64,000 nucleotides of DNA from an uncultured Prevotella sp. (GTDB lineage Bacteria > Bacteroidota > Bacteroidia > Bacteroidales > Bacteroidaceae). Shown in pieces: positions 35,375 to 44,493 of this stretch. The first letter of the stretch is position 1. Every line of letters begins with the position of its first letter. The position numbers and the translations under genes were made by a program. The stretch is from positions 30,249-94,248 of the forward strand of contig CALUKU010000006.1 in assembly GCA_944321295.1 (NCBI GenBank). Direction: 5' to 3'. The notes below the pieces were generated by a model. That model searched no databases. It was given only the letters and a program-made list of their open reading frames with translations, and had not been told where the DNA came from.

Positions 35375-36530
35375 TAGGCTCTCGGCCGTCGCCGAATATT
35401 ACTTCAGCCGCAAGCTGAAAGAGGTTGCCAGGCTCAACGCCGAGGGCAAAGACATCATAAGCCTTGCCATCGGCAGTCCTGACATGCCGCCATCAAGGCA
35501 GACAATCGACAAGCTGTGCGAGGTGGCACGGCAGGACGACGCACACGGCTACCAACCCACAATGGGCACTCCCGAGCTGCGCCGGGCCATGGCCGGCTTC
35601 TACAAACGCTGGTTCGGAGTGGACCTGAACCCTGACACAGAGATTCAACCGCTAATCGGCTCGAAGGAAGGAATACTGCACGTGACGCTCGCCTTCGTAA
35701 ATCCGGGCGACAAGGTGCTTGTGCCCAACCCGGGATATCCTACCTACACGTCGCTCAGCAAGATACTCGGCGCAGAGGTGGTGAACTACAACCTGCGCGA
35801 GGACGACGGCTGGCAGCCCGACTTCGACGAACTTGAGAGCATGGACCTGACCGGCGTCCGCCTCATGTGGACTAACTATCCGAACATGCCTACGGGAGCT
35901 CCTGCACGCATGGAAACCTACGAAAAGCTCGTCAGCTTCGCCCGCCGCCACTCCATCGTAGTAGTAAACGACAACCCGTATTCGTTCATCCTCAACGAAA
36001 ATCCTGTTTCACTGCTGCAAGTTCCGGGGGCGAAAGACTGCTGCATAGAGTTCAACTCTATGAGCAAAAGCCACAACATGCCCGGATGGCGAGTAGGAAT
36101 GTGCGCCTCGAACAGCACGTTCATACAATGGATTCTTAAGATTAAGAGCAACATCGACTCTGGAACGTTCCGCGGAATACAGATTGCCGCAGCCGAAGCG
36201 TACAACAACAGCGACGCATGGCACCGCCAAGCGAACATAGAAACTTACCGCCAACGCCGCAAACTGGCAGAGATGATAATGCGGGAGCTTGGCTGCACGT
36301 TCGACGAAAACCAGGCGGGAATGTTCCTTTGGGGAAAGATACCGGACGAATACGCCGACGCCGAAGAGCTGACTGAAAAGGTTTTGCACGAAGCAAGGGT
36401 GTTCATAACACCCGGATTCATTTTCGGAAGCAACGGCGAACGCTACATACGAGTGTCGCTCTGCGCCAAAGACGCCAAGATGGAAGAGGCCCTTGAGCGC
36501 ATAAAAGCCATGAAGCGCGGCGACAATTGA
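35334..36530 (+). CDS. Class I/II pyridoxal-phosphate aminotransferase
   Basis: This fold-type I aminotransferase of 398 residues probably transaminates phenylpyruvate or hydroxyphenylpyruvate, judging by position between pheA and the DAHP synthase. Motifs are AIGSPDMPPSRQTIDKL, PNPGYPTYTS, NYPNMPTG, VNDNPYSFILNE and the PLP lysine in NSMSKSHNMPGWRVG, with the C-terminal Arg in YIRVSLC. Relatives include aspartate and LL-diaminopimelate aminotransferases, so the amino-acid specificity is inferred. Confidence 0.88.
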   Translation: MTENNQPSNIKPANRLSAVAEYYFSRKLKEVARLNAEGKDIISLAIGSPDMPPSRQTIDKLCEVARQDDAHGYQPTMGTPELRRAMAGFYKRWFGVDLNPDTEIQPLIGSKEGILHVTLAFVNPGDKVLVPNPGYPTYTSLSKILGAEVVNYNLREDDGWQPDFDELESMDLTGVRLMWTNYPNMPTGAPARMETYEKLVSFARRHSIVVVNDNPYSFILNENPVSLLQVPGAKDCCIEFNSMSKSHNMPGWRVGMCASNSTFIQWILKIKSNIDSGTFRGIQIAAAEAYNNSDAWHRQANIETYRQRRKLAEMIMRELGCTFDENQAGMFLWGKIPDEYADAEELTEKVLHEARVFITPGFIFGSNGERYIRVSLCAKDAKMEEALERIKAMKRGDN

Positions 36531-36566
36531 CACATAACATGACAATAAACTAAAAACAACGATATT

Positions 36567-37631
36567 ATGGAACTTGAATTACAACCGCTCAACCTGCCGA
36601 GCGACAACGAACGACTGACGGTAATCGCAGGTCCATGTTCAGCCGAAACGGAAGAACAGGTAATGTCAACGGCAACGCAGCTCGCCTCGAAAGGCTGCCA
36701 CATATTCCGCGCCGGAGTGTGGAAACCGCGCACTAAACCGGGCGGATTCGAGGGCAACGGGGAGAAAGCCCTGCCGTGGATGAAGCAGGTGAAGGAAACT
36801 ACGGGCATGCTGGTGGCCACCGAAGTGGCTACGCCGGAGCACGTGGAGCTTGCCCTGAAGTATGGTATCGACATCCTGTGGATTGGCGCACGCACTTCGG
36901 CCAACCCATTTGCGATGCAGGCTTTAGCAGACAGCTTAAGGGGAGTTGACGTGCCCGTGCTCGTGAAAAACCCCGTAAACCCAGACATCGAGCTGTGGAT
37001 AGGAGCGATGGAACGCATCAACCAGGCCGGAATAAAGAAACTGGGAGCCATCCACAGAGGTTTCTCGAGCTACGACAAGAAGATTTACCGCAACATGCCC
37101 ATGTGGCAGATACCCATCGAACTGCGCCGCCGCATACCAGACCTGCCCATACTTTGCGACCCGAGCCACATCGGCGGACGCCGCGAACTGATAGCTCCCT
37201 TGTGCCAGCAGGCCATGGACATGGGCTTCGACGGCCTCGTAATAGAATGTCATTGCGACCCCGACAAGGCATGGAGCGACGCCAAACAGCAGGTAACACC
37301 TGACGTTCTCGACTACATACTGAGCCTTATCGTGATACGCGACCAAACCGTTACGACTGAAGGCATAACCACTCTGCGCAAGCAAATCGACGAGATAGAC
37401 AACCAACTGATGGAAATACTGTCGAAAAGAATGCGCGTAAGCCGTGAGATTGGCCAATACAAGAAGGAGCACAACATGACGGTGCTGCAGACATCGCGCT
37501 ACAACGAAATTCTTGACAAGCGCGGAGCGCAAGGCTCTCTGTGCGGAATGGACCCGATGTTCATCAAGACCGTGTTCGAGGCCATCCACGAAGAGTCGGT
37601 AAGGCAGCAGATAGAGATTGTGAATAAGTAA
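36567..37631 (+). CDS. Bifunctional DAHP synthase / chorismate mutase
   Basis: The N-terminal domain (about 1-260, type I-beta/KDO8P-synthase-like) condenses phosphoenolpyruvate and erythrose 4-phosphate: VIAGPCSAETEEQV, RAGVWKPRTKPGGFEG, CDPSHIGG and CHCDPDKAWSD are visible. The C-terminal AroQ domain (about 270-354; LRKQIDEIDNQLMEILSKRM, IGQYKKEH) is chorismate mutase. The fusion joins the first shikimate step to the branch step and fits with pheA and tyrA as monofunctional neighbours. Confidence 0.94.
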   Translation: MELELQPLNLPSDNERLTVIAGPCSAETEEQVMSTATQLASKGCHIFRAGVWKPRTKPGGFEGNGEKALPWMKQVKETTGMLVATEVATPEHVELALKYGIDILWIGARTSANPFAMQALADSLRGVDVPVLVKNPVNPDIELWIGAMERINQAGIKKLGAIHRGFSSYDKKIYRNMPMWQIPIELRRRIPDLPILCDPSHIGGRRELIAPLCQQAMDMGFDGLVIECHCDPDKAWSDAKQQVTPDVLDYILSLIVIRDQTVTTEGITTLRKQIDEIDNQLMEILSKRMRVSREIGQYKKEHNMTVLQTSRYNEILDKRGAQGSLCGMDPMFIKTVFEAIHEESVRQQIEIVNK

Positions 37632-37635
37632 AATT

Positions 37636-37748
37636 CTTAGATGTTAATGAAGTTATAGAAGTTAAAGAAGTTACAGCCATTACCAACAATGGTAAAGCTG
37701 CCTGACATTCGGCTTTAACTTCTATAACTTCTTTAAATTCTATAAATC
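37636..37748. repeat. Word-type inverted repeat 3' of the DAHP synthase gene
   Basis: TAATGAAGTTATAGAAGTTA and AAGAAGTTAC on the left pair with TTTAACTTCTATAACTTC and TTTAAATTCTATAA on the right; the loop contains a second small inverted repeat (TTACCAACAATGGTAA). It begins 5 bp after the stop codon and fills the gap before tyrA. Confidence 0.8.
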
Positions 37749-37761
37749 CAAACATAACACC

Positions 37762-38544
37762 ATGCGAATATTAGTAATGGGAGCGGGCAAGATGGGCAGC
37801 TTTTTCCTCGACCTGCTCAGTTTCGAGCATGAAACGGCCGTCTACGAGAAGGCTCCTGAGCGGCTGAGGTTTACGTTCAACACGTTGCGCTTCACGTCGA
37901 TGAAGGAGATTGAGGAGTTCAAGCCCGAACTGGTTATCAACGCCGTAACCGTGAAAAACACCATAACCGCATTTGAGGAAGTTATCCCCCACCTGCCCGA
38001 AGACTGCATAATAAGCGACATCGCGTCTGTAAAGACCGGCCTTAAGGACTTCTACACGCAGTGCGGACGCCGCTACGTGTCCACCCACCCGATGTTCGGC
38101 CCGACCTTTGCAAACCTCAACCAACTGAGCCAGGAGAACGCGATAATCATCAGCGAGGGCGATTATATGGGGCGTATTTTCTTCAAAGACCTGTACAGCC
38201 GCCTCGGACTGAGCATTTACGAATACACTTTCGAGGAGCACGACAAGACCGTTGCCTACTCGCTCAGTATCCCGTTCGTCAGCACCTTCGTGTTCGCAGC
38301 GGTCATGAAGCACCAAGACGCGCCCGGCACTACGTTCAAACGCCATCTTGACACGGCAAAGGGCGTGATGGGCGAGGACGACTACCTGCTGCAGGAAATA
38401 CTCTTCAACCCTTACACGTCGGGACAGGTTGAGCGGATAAGGACTGAGCTTAAAGACCTGCTTGACATCATAGAGCGCAAGGACGAGGCGGGAATGAAGG
38501 CGTATCTTGGGAAAATCAGGGCCAACGTCAAGGCCAATTCATAA
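37762..38544 (+). CDS. tyrA: Prephenate dehydrogenase
   Basis: It oxidatively decarboxylates prephenate to 4-hydroxyphenylpyruvate for tyrosine. The 260 residues begin with the NAD-binding ILVMGAGKMGSFF and include SDIASVKTGL, the substrate-binding STHPMFGPTFANL and a helical C-terminal dimerisation part. It is the last gene of the operon, which explains why the leader peptide carries both Phe and Tyr codons. Confidence 0.93.
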   Translation: MRILVMGAGKMGSFFLDLLSFEHETAVYEKAPERLRFTFNTLRFTSMKEIEEFKPELVINAVTVKNTITAFEEVIPHLPEDCIISDIASVKTGLKDFYTQCGRRYVSTHPMFGPTFANLNQLSQENAIIISEGDYMGRIFFKDLYSRLGLSIYEYTFEEHDKTVAYSLSIPFVSTFVFAAVMKHQDAPGTTFKRHLDTAKGVMGEDDYLLQEILFNPYTSGQVERIRTELKDLLDIIERKDEAGMKAYLGKIRANVKANS

Positions 38545-38658
38545 TGCACAATTATTAATTCATAATGCATAATGCACAATTATTAATTGTTATAATGCAC
38601 AAATCTTAATTACGCCGCATGGCTGATTATTCATTGTTAATTGTTAATTTTTAATTTA
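38542..38658. repeat. Word-type inverted repeat 3' of tyrA
   Basis: ATTCATAATGCACAATTATT, ATTCATAATGCATAATG and CACAATTATTAATTG words are followed by partly complementary ATTCATTGTTAATTGTTAAT. It starts at the tyrA stop codon itself. Confidence 0.6.
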
Positions 38659-38662
38659 AAAG

Positions 38663-39604
38663 ATGGGCTTTTCATTGCTCCTTGCATCGCTGCTGACGTT
38701 CGTGCAGCTGAACTGCGAAAACCTGTTCGACTGCCGCCACGACAGCCTTAAGCAAGACATCGAGTACACGCCCGACGGCGACCGGCGCTGGACCGAGCGC
38801 AAATACTGGACCAAGCTGAACAACACGGCAAAGAGTATCATATCGTGCGGCGACGGCCAAGACGACTGGCGGCTGCCCGACATGGTTGCCCTGTGCGAGG
38901 TGGAGAACGACAGCGTGATGCGCGACCTTACCAAACGCTCGCTGCTGAGGGGAGCCAACTACGAGTATGTCGTGACGTCGTCGCCCGACGTGCGCGGCAT
39001 TGACGTGGCCCTAATCTACTCTCCGGGCAGCTTCGCGCCCATAAGGCACTACCCGCTGCGCATTAAACCTATTGACGGCATGCGGCCTACGCGCGACATT
39101 CTCTACGTGTCGGGGCGCGTCGTCAGCGGCGACACGCTGCACGTGTTCGTCGTCCACGCGCCGAGCCGTTACGGCGGCGAACGGCTCACAAGGCCCCACC
39201 GCGCGCTCGTGGCCGACAGGCTTTGCGCCGCCGTCGACTCGCTGCGGGCCGCATGCGGCGACCCAAAGATAATCATAGCGGGCGACTTCAACGACGGCCC
39301 GTCAAGCCAGGCGCTGGCTAAGATATGCGCCAAAGGCATGACCGACGTGTCGGCCGGGGCGGCAGGACGCAACGGAGCCGAGGGCACATACAAGTATAAG
39401 GGTCGCTGGGAGCGCATCGACCACATAATCGTCAGCGGCAACATGGCCGACCGCCTGCGCTCGTGCGAGGTGAACGACGCCGCGTTCATGCTGGAACCTG
39501 ACGACAAGTACGGAGGCGTGCAGCCGCTGCGCACATACCGCGCATGGAAATACCGCAAGGGCTACAGCGACCACCTGCCGCTCGTGGCACGCTTCGCATT
39601 GTGA
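38663..39604 (+). CDS. Endonuclease/exonuclease/phosphatase family protein
   Basis: This 313-residue EEP-fold hydrolase shows VQLNCENLFDCRHD near the N-terminus, ALCEVEND (metal Glu), IIAGDFNDGPSS, RWERIDHIIVS and SDHLPLVARF at the end. These give a complete active site for phosphodiester or phosphomonoester cleavage. The short hydrophobic N-terminus (GFSLLLASLLTF) runs directly into the first motif, so export is possible but a cleavage site is not clear. It appears to be transcribed alone. Confidence 0.87.
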   Translation: MGFSLLLASLLTFVQLNCENLFDCRHDSLKQDIEYTPDGDRRWTERKYWTKLNNTAKSIISCGDGQDDWRLPDMVALCEVENDSVMRDLTKRSLLRGANYEYVVTSSPDVRGIDVALIYSPGSFAPIRHYPLRIKPIDGMRPTRDILYVSGRVVSGDTLHVFVVHAPSRYGGERLTRPHRALVADRLCAAVDSLRAACGDPKIIIAGDFNDGPSSQALAKICAKGMTDVSAGAAGRNGAEGTYKYKGRWERIDHIIVSGNMADRLRSCEVNDAAFMLEPDDKYGGVQPLRTYRAWKYRKGYSDHLPLVARFAL

Positions 39605-39678
39605 TGAAAAACACGCTACGCCAACATGAATTTTGGCTAAAACTTAGCTTACTGCTACGCCTTTAACCCAAAAAGGCT

Positions 39679-39686
39679 TAACTTTG
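39679..39686 (+). promoter_or_regulatory. Putative -7 box for the rhodanese gene
   Basis: TAACTTTG matches TAnnTTTG and lies 27 bp upstream of the start codon. No good -33 box. Confidence 0.45.
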
Positions 39687-39712
39687 CACCGTCGAAACAT
39701 TCTTATTTTAAT

Positions 39713-40117
39713 ATGTTTAAACGGTTTATGAACAAAATAATCTTATCAATCATGGCATTATTCACAGGCTGCATGGCCGGCTGCGGACAGCAGGCGTTCA
39801 GGACGGTCGACGCCGACGAGTTCGAGAAAGCCATCCTTACGGACAGCGTTCAGCTGGTTGACGTGCGCACGGCCGAAGAGTTCAGCGAGGCGCGCATAGG
39901 CTCGGCCGAGGTTAAGAACATAGACATGAAGCAACCAGACTTCATGCGGCGCGCCGCCGAAGAGCTTGACAAGGGCAAGACCGTAGCCGTCTACTGCCGC
40001 AGCGGAAGGCGCAGCGCAGAGGCCGCCGGATGGCTGGCCGGGCAGGGCTACAAGGTTATCGACCTGAAGGGCGGCATACTGGAGTGGCAGGAAAGGGGCA
40101 AGAACACAACGAGGTAA
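39713..40117 (+). CDS. Secreted rhodanese-like protein, probable lipoprotein
   Basis: This 134-residue protein holds one rhodanese domain (about 34-130) with LVDVRTAEEFSEARI and the active-site loop YCRSGRRSAEAA (Cys at about 105). The N-terminal hydrophobic segment ends in LFTGCMAGCGQQ, which offers possible lipobox cysteines. It probably transfers sulfane sulfur or senses thiols in the envelope; the partner is unknown. Confidence 0.85.
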   Translation: MFKRFMNKIILSIMALFTGCMAGCGQQAFRTVDADEFEKAILTDSVQLVDVRTAEEFSEARIGSAEVKNIDMKQPDFMRRAAEELDKGKTVAVYCRSGRRSAEAAGWLAGQGYKVIDLKGGILEWQERGKNTTR

Positions 40118-40159
40118 ACCGCCGGCTGTAACCCATTCGCGCACGGGCGCAAATATGAG

Positions 40160-40240
40160 AGGCCGCCTTTCGGATTGTAAAAGGTAACCTTTCACGCTGC
40201 AAAAGATGGCCTTTTGCAGACTGAAAGACCGCCTTTTACA
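40160..40240. repeat. 22-bp-period palindrome array, four units, before the endonuclease I gene
   Basis: Units start at 40160, 40182, 40204 and 40226, with cores AGGCCGCCTTTCG, AGGTAACCTTTCA, AGATGGCCTTTTG and AGACCGCCTTTTA. The box CATTGAATATCAACGCATTA follows at about 40245-40264, only some 25 bp before the gene start. Confidence 0.88.
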
Positions 40241-40290
40241 ACACATTGAATATCAACGCATTACATCAACAATAAATAACAACAGGAAAT

Positions 40291-41286
40291 ATGATGAAAC
40301 TCAAGCGCATGATAACGCTCAACATGCTGCTCATAATGGTTGCGCAGCTGTCAGCCCAAGGCCCTAACGGCACCGGCACTTACTATCAGGCGGCCGACGG
40401 AACGAAAGGAAGCGGCCTGAAAACAGCCCTCGGAAAAATAATCAGTCCTCACAAACAGCTCGCCTACAAGGATTTGTGGGAGGCCTTCATGACGACCGAC
40501 AGACGCGACGACGGCAAGGTGTGGGACATGTATTCTGGCGTAACAAACTATGACTTCGTAACATCGGGCATCAACAGCTACGGCAAGGAAGGTGTCGGCT
40601 ACAACCGCGAGCACTCCATGCCCAAGAGCTGGTTTAACGACGAATACCCGATGTACACCGACCTCGTCCACCTCGTCCCGACCGACGGCTATGTAAACAA
40701 CAAACGCAGCAATTACCCCTTCGGCGAAACAGAAGCCCCCACATACACATCGGAAGGCGGTTTCAGCAAACTTGGCCCGTCGTCAATAGAAGGCTACACG
40801 GGCACCGTGTTCGAGCCGAACGACGAGTATAAGGGCGACTTCGCACGCATTTACTTCTACATGGTGACGTGCTACGAAGACAAGGTTTCCGCCTGGGAGA
40901 GCGACATGCTGGCCGGCAACGCCTACCCCGCCTTCACCGGCTGGGCGCTCGACATGCTGATGAGATGGGCCGAGGAAGACCCCGTCAGCGATAAGGAGAT
41001 TAACCGCAACGAAGCCGTCTACGGCATACAAGGCAACCGCAACCCTTACGTAGACTATCCGGGACTTGAGCAATACGTCTGGGGCGACAAGCAGGACGTG
41101 GCCTTCAGCTATGACGGCGAAGGCACGGACACGTCGATTTTCGTACCGACGACAGACGTACAGACCGTCGACGTCTACACCGTTACAGGTCTTAAACTTC
41201 GCTCCGGCGTAAGCAAAAGCGAGGCAACGAAGGGTCTTATGAAAGGCGTCTACATCATAGGAAAAAGGAAATACGTAGTAAGATAA
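40291..41286 (+). CDS. Secreted endonuclease I family nuclease with a possible sorting tail
   Basis: This 331-residue protein has a signal peptide (MLLIMVAQLSAQ) and the endonuclease I/ribonuclease fold: YNREHSMPKSWF (catalytic His) near residue 108, DLVHLVPTDGYVNNKRSNYPFGE and later GNRNPYVDYP. The last 50 residues (VDVYTVTGLKLRSG, GLMKGVYIIGKRKYVVR) resemble type IX secretion C-terminal domains of Bacteroidota (pattern VYT-x-x-G, GL-x-x-G-x-YI). It is probably released or surface-attached for nucleic-acid scavenging. A second ATG is the next codon. Confidence 0.88.
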   Translation: MMKLKRMITLNMLLIMVAQLSAQGPNGTGTYYQAADGTKGSGLKTALGKIISPHKQLAYKDLWEAFMTTDRRDDGKVWDMYSGVTNYDFVTSGINSYGKEGVGYNREHSMPKSWFNDEYPMYTDLVHLVPTDGYVNNKRSNYPFGETEAPTYTSEGGFSKLGPSSIEGYTGTVFEPNDEYKGDFARIYFYMVTCYEDKVSAWESDMLAGNAYPAFTGWALDMLMRWAEEDPVSDKEINRNEAVYGIQGNRNPYVDYPGLEQYVWGDKQDVAFSYDGEGTDTSIFVPTTDVQTVDVYTVTGLKLRSGVSKSEATKGLMKGVYIIGKRKYVVR

Positions 41287-41375
41287 AACCTAAAAAGGCA
41301 GTCGGGCCGGCATACCATAAGGCAAACACTTAATTCATGTCTTATGGTATGCCGGCCCGACTGCCTTTTTAGGTT
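41287..41375. terminator. Bidirectional terminator with a perfect 35-bp stem
   Basis: Left arm 41287-41321 and right arm 41341-41375 are exact reverse complements over 35 bp, with a 19-bp loop. The arms include AAAAAGG and CCTTTTT, so each strand ends in a T run. It sits between the convergent nuclease and SDR genes. Confidence 0.9.
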
Positions 41376-41385
41376 GCTTGTAGCT

Positions 41386-42168
41386 TCACGACAGGTGTTC
41401 CGTCCTGTCTTCGTTCCTGTCAATAACGGTGCCGTTGGCCTGGTGTGTCGCCAGCACGAGCACCTCGGCTATCTGCACATGTTCAGGCGCATTGGCCGCA
41501 TATAACACAACATCGGCAATGTCGTCGCCCGTCAGCGGCTGTATGCCCCGATACACATTGTCGGCCCGCTCGCGGCTGCCATGGAAGCGCACGACGCTGA
41601 AGTTCGTTTCAACCAGTCCCGGCTTGACGTTCGTCACGCGCACCGCAGTGTGCGCAACGTCAATGCGCAGGCCGTCGGTCAATGCCTTCACGGCCGCTTT
41701 CGTTGCGCAATAGACGTTTCCGCCGGCGTAAGCGGCGTCGCCGGCCACCGAGCCAATGTTGATTACATGTCCCCTGTTGCGCTTCACCATCGACGGAACA
41801 ATCAGGCGGGTCATCGTCAACAGTCCCTTGATGTTGGTGTCAATCATCGTTTCCCAGTCGTCCATGTCGCCCTCATATTCCTTCTCAAGCCCCAACGCCA
41901 GTCCTGCGTTGTTCACCAATACGTCTACGACGGCCCATTTGCCCGTCAGCGATTCCACGGCAGCCGTGGCCGCCTTGCGGTCGCGCACGTCGAACAAAAG
42001 CGGCAGGACGTCGGCTCCCAGCCGCCTTGCCTCGGCCTCAACGGCTTTCAGCTTGTCGGCGTTGCGCCCCGTGAGAATGAGGTCATAGCCCCCGCCGGCC
42101 AACTTTCGGGCGCAGGCTTCGCCTATTCCGCTCGTGGCGCCCGTTATCAATGCAATCTTTCTTTCCAT
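41386..42168 (-). CDS. SDR family oxidoreductase (YdfG-like)
   Basis: This short-chain dehydrogenase of 260 residues has the NADP-binding TGATSGIGEACARKL, NNAGLALG, the catalytic Ser in INIGSVAG and the YCATKAAVKAL Tyr-x3-Lys (YCATK). The set resembles serine/3-hydroxy acid dehydrogenases such as YdfG. Actual substrate is uncertain. It faces the endonuclease gene across a strong terminator. Confidence 0.88.
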   Translation of the reverse strand: MERKIALITGATSGIGEACARKLAGGGYDLILTGRNADKLKAVEAEARRLGADVLPLLFDVRDRKAATAAVESLTGKWAVVDVLVNNAGLALGLEKEYEGDMDDWETMIDTNIKGLLTMTRLIVPSMVKRNRGHVINIGSVAGDAAYAGGNVYCATKAAVKALTDGLRIDVAHTAVRVTNVKPGLVETNFSVVRFHGSRERADNVYRGIQPLTGDDIADVVLYAANAPEHVQIAEVLVLATHQANGTVIDRNEDRTEHLS

Positions 42169-42186
42169 GAGTTTATGTTTTATTTT

Positions 42187-42298
42187 AGGAGATGAGGAGT
42201 AAAAAGAAAAGGAGTAAGAAGCTATGTCTTGCCAATAATTATTCCTTAAACATCGGCCAAAACCATAACTGCTTACTCCTTCCCGTCTTGCTCCTTTA
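42187..42298. repeat. Word-type inverted repeat 3' of wecB
   Basis: GATGAGGAGTAAAAAG and AAAAGGAGTAAGAAG on the left pair with CTTACTCCTTCCC and TTGCTCCTTTAC on the right, with about 50 bp between. It ends 4 bp from the wecB stop codon. Confidence 0.7.
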
Positions 42299-42301
42299 CT
42301 A

Positions 42302-43399
42302 CTATTTTAATTCAAACAATATCTGCAAGATGCGCTCGGCAGTGCGTCCGTCCCATCGGTCGGGCAGCGAACACTTCTTCCATTGCCCCTTAACAATGTC
42401 AGCAACGGCCTCTCCCAGCTTCACAGCGTCCTCTCCCACGAGCACGTTAGAGCCGCACTTGACGGTTTCGATGTGCTCGGTATAGCTGTTGAGCGTCACG
42501 CACGGCACGCCGTTGAACGTCGCTTCCTCGGCAACATTGCCCGAGTCGGTCACTATTCCCTTGGCGTTGGCCGTGAGATAACCGAACTCAAGATATGAGA
42601 GCGGCTGTATTATGGTGAAGTTGTCGTAACCGGCTGCAAGCCTGCCTACGACCTCCGCCGCCACCGAACGCAGCGGAGCAAGTATCCTCACGCCGCCGGC
42701 CGCGCGGCACATGGCGCCGAGCATTGCCCCGAGATTGGCCTCGTCGGCGAGCAAGGCCTTACGGTTGAGCGTGAAGACGACGTACTCTCCCTCTTTCAAA
42801 GACATCTCGTCGAGCACCGACGGGCGCACAAGACGCGAGCGGTTGAACCGCAACGTGTCCATCAATATGTTGCCTACCATGTAGACATGTGACAGCTCCG
42901 CCCCCTCACGACTCACTATACTGGTGCTTCCCATGCCAGCGGTGAAGAGCAGATCTGACAGTCCGTCGATGACAAGACGGTTGATTTCCTTCGGCATTTT
43001 GATGTCAAACGAACGCGTGCCGGCAACGAGATGTGCCAGCGTAAGCCCGTGTTTCTTTGCAACTATGGCCACGGCCATGGTCGAGGCGAGGTCGTCGACG
43101 ACGATTACGACGTCGGTCGGGTTGGCGTCAAGATACTTCTCAAACTCCGACATGACACGGCCTGTAAGCTCATTGAGGTTAAGGCAGTCGACGCCGAGAT
43201 AAACATCGGGCGCGCTAATGCCAAGATCTTCAAACAAGGTAGGCTCAAGCGTAGGGTCGCCCTCAGCCCCGGTGTACACCAGGCGGTAGTCAACATCCTT
43301 GCCGCCGGCCTTTGCCTGCTCGACGGCACGCACCAACGGAGCCACCTTTATGAAGTTAGGGCGCGCTCCGGCTACAATACATATATTCAGCATATCCAT
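42302..43399 (-). CDS. wecB: UDP-N-acetylglucosamine 2-epimerase (non-hydrolysing)
   Basis: It converts UDP-GlcNAc to UDP-ManNAc for surface polysaccharide. The 365 residues show the GT-B-like N-terminal ICIVAGARPNFIKVAPLVRA, HLVAGTRSFD, the C-terminal VTDSGNVAEEATFNGVPCVTL and TERPxT-like region (here LNSYTEHIETV). The usual R-x-x-T-E-R-P motif is altered and HxExG-type motifs are weak, so this is a diverged member. No polysaccharide genes stand nearby. Confidence 0.85.
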   Translation of the reverse strand: MDMLNICIVAGARPNFIKVAPLVRAVEQAKAGGKDVDYRLVYTGAEGDPTLEPTLFEDLGISAPDVYLGVDCLNLNELTGRVMSEFEKYLDANPTDVVIVVDDLASTMAVAIVAKKHGLTLAHLVAGTRSFDIKMPKEINRLVIDGLSDLLFTAGMGSTSIVSREGAELSHVYMVGNILMDTLRFNRSRLVRPSVLDEMSLKEGEYVVFTLNRKALLADEANLGAMLGAMCRAAGGVRILAPLRSVAAEVVGRLAAGYDNFTIIQPLSYLEFGYLTANAKGIVTDSGNVAEEATFNGVPCVTLNSYTEHIETVKCGSNVLVGEDAVKLGEAVADIVKGQWKKCSLPDRWDGRTAERILQILFELK

Positions 43400-43420
43400 T
43401 TATTTCTTTAATAGAAAACC

Positions 43421-43513
43421 AAAAGTGAAGAATGGAAAACCATGATTACCGTATTCCATCCCGACTTTAATCGAGCAAAGGTAATCATAATTTTCCATTC
43501 TCCACCCTCAAAA
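43421..43513. repeat. Word-type inverted repeat 3' of the SPFH gene
   Basis: AGTGAAGAATGGAAAACCAT and GATTACCGTATTCCATC are followed by GGTAATCATAATTTTCC and ATTCTCCACCCTC, which pair back in part. It ends about 12 bp from the SPFH stop. Confidence 0.6.
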
Positions 43514-43524
43514 TCAAACTATAT

Positions 43525-44478
43525 TCACTCTGACTTGAACAAATCCTTTATGCCGCCTATGCTACCCATAAGGTTGGTGGCTTCATACGGCAGGTAGACG
43601 GTCTTGGTCTTGTCGCCCGTCGCCACCTCCTGCAACATCTGTATATACTTCTGCGCCAACAGGTAGTTGGCCGGATTGGTGCTCTTGCCTACGGCCTCGG
43701 TTATCTTCTCTATGGCTATCGCCTCGGCCTCAGCCTTGCGTATGCGAGCCTGCGCCTCGCCCTCGGCATTTAGTATAGCCATCTGCTTGTCGGCCTCGGC
43801 CTTGTTGATGATGGCCGTCTTCTCGCCCTCCGACTTAAGTATGGCGGCAGCCTTCTCGCCCTCGCTCGTAAGTATGGTGGCACGCTTGTTACGCTCGGCC
43901 TGCATCTGTTTCTCCATCGCCTGGAGCACGCTTTCGGGCGGGGTGATGTCCTGCAGCTCCACGCGGTTGACCTTAATGCCCCACTTGTTGGTAGCGTCGT
44001 CGAGCACGGCGCGCAGTTTCGTGTTGATGGTGTCGCGCGAGGTGAGCGTCTGGTCAAGCTCAAGCTCGCCGATGATGTTGCGCAACGTGGTCTGCGTAAG
44101 CTTCTCTATGGCGTTGGGCAGGTTGTTAATCTCGTAGACGGCCTTGAACGGATCTACTATCTGGAAGTACAGCAGGGCGTTGATTTGCGTCTGCACGTTG
44201 TCCTTGGTGATTACGTTCTGCTTATCGAAGTCATACACCTGTTCACGCAGGTCGATTGAGTCAGTGTAAAGATACCTGCCCCGGCGCACGGCCACAATCT
44301 CCTTGGCACGGTCGATGAATGGGATTATGATGTTAATGCCGGGCCTCAACGTGGCGTAATACTTGCCGAGGCGTTCGATTATCTTGGTTTCAGACTGGGG
44401 GATGATGACAAGACTTTTCTTGACAATCACCAGCGCGCAGATTACCAGCGCGATAAGGACGATGACGAATGTGTTCAT
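43525..44478 (-). CDS. SPFH/stomatin-like membrane protein
   Basis: This 317-residue protein has an N-terminal membrane helix (TFVIVLIALVICALVIV), an SPFH/band-7 domain (about 25-190, with ERLGKYYATLRPGINIIIPFID) and an Ala/Glu/Lys-rich coiled region (200-265, with EGEKAAAILKSEGEKTA). It resembles QmcA and forms oligomeric membrane microdomains. The NfeD-like gene lies just upstream, a conserved partner of SPFH proteins. Confidence 0.92.
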   Translation of the reverse strand: MNTFVIVLIALVICALVIVKKSLVIIPQSETKIIERLGKYYATLRPGINIIIPFIDRAKEIVAVRRGRYLYTDSIDLREQVYDFDKQNVITKDNVQTQINALLYFQIVDPFKAVYEINNLPNAIEKLTQTTLRNIIGELELDQTLTSRDTINTKLRAVLDDATNKWGIKVNRVELQDITPPESVLQAMEKQMQAERNKRATILTSEGEKAAAILKSEGEKTAIINKAEADKQMAILNAEGEAQARIRKAEAEAIAIEKITEAVGKSTNPANYLLAQKYIQMLQEVATGDKTKTVYLPYEATNLMGSIGGIKDLFKSE

Positions 44479-44493
44479 ATTTTTATATTTTTA

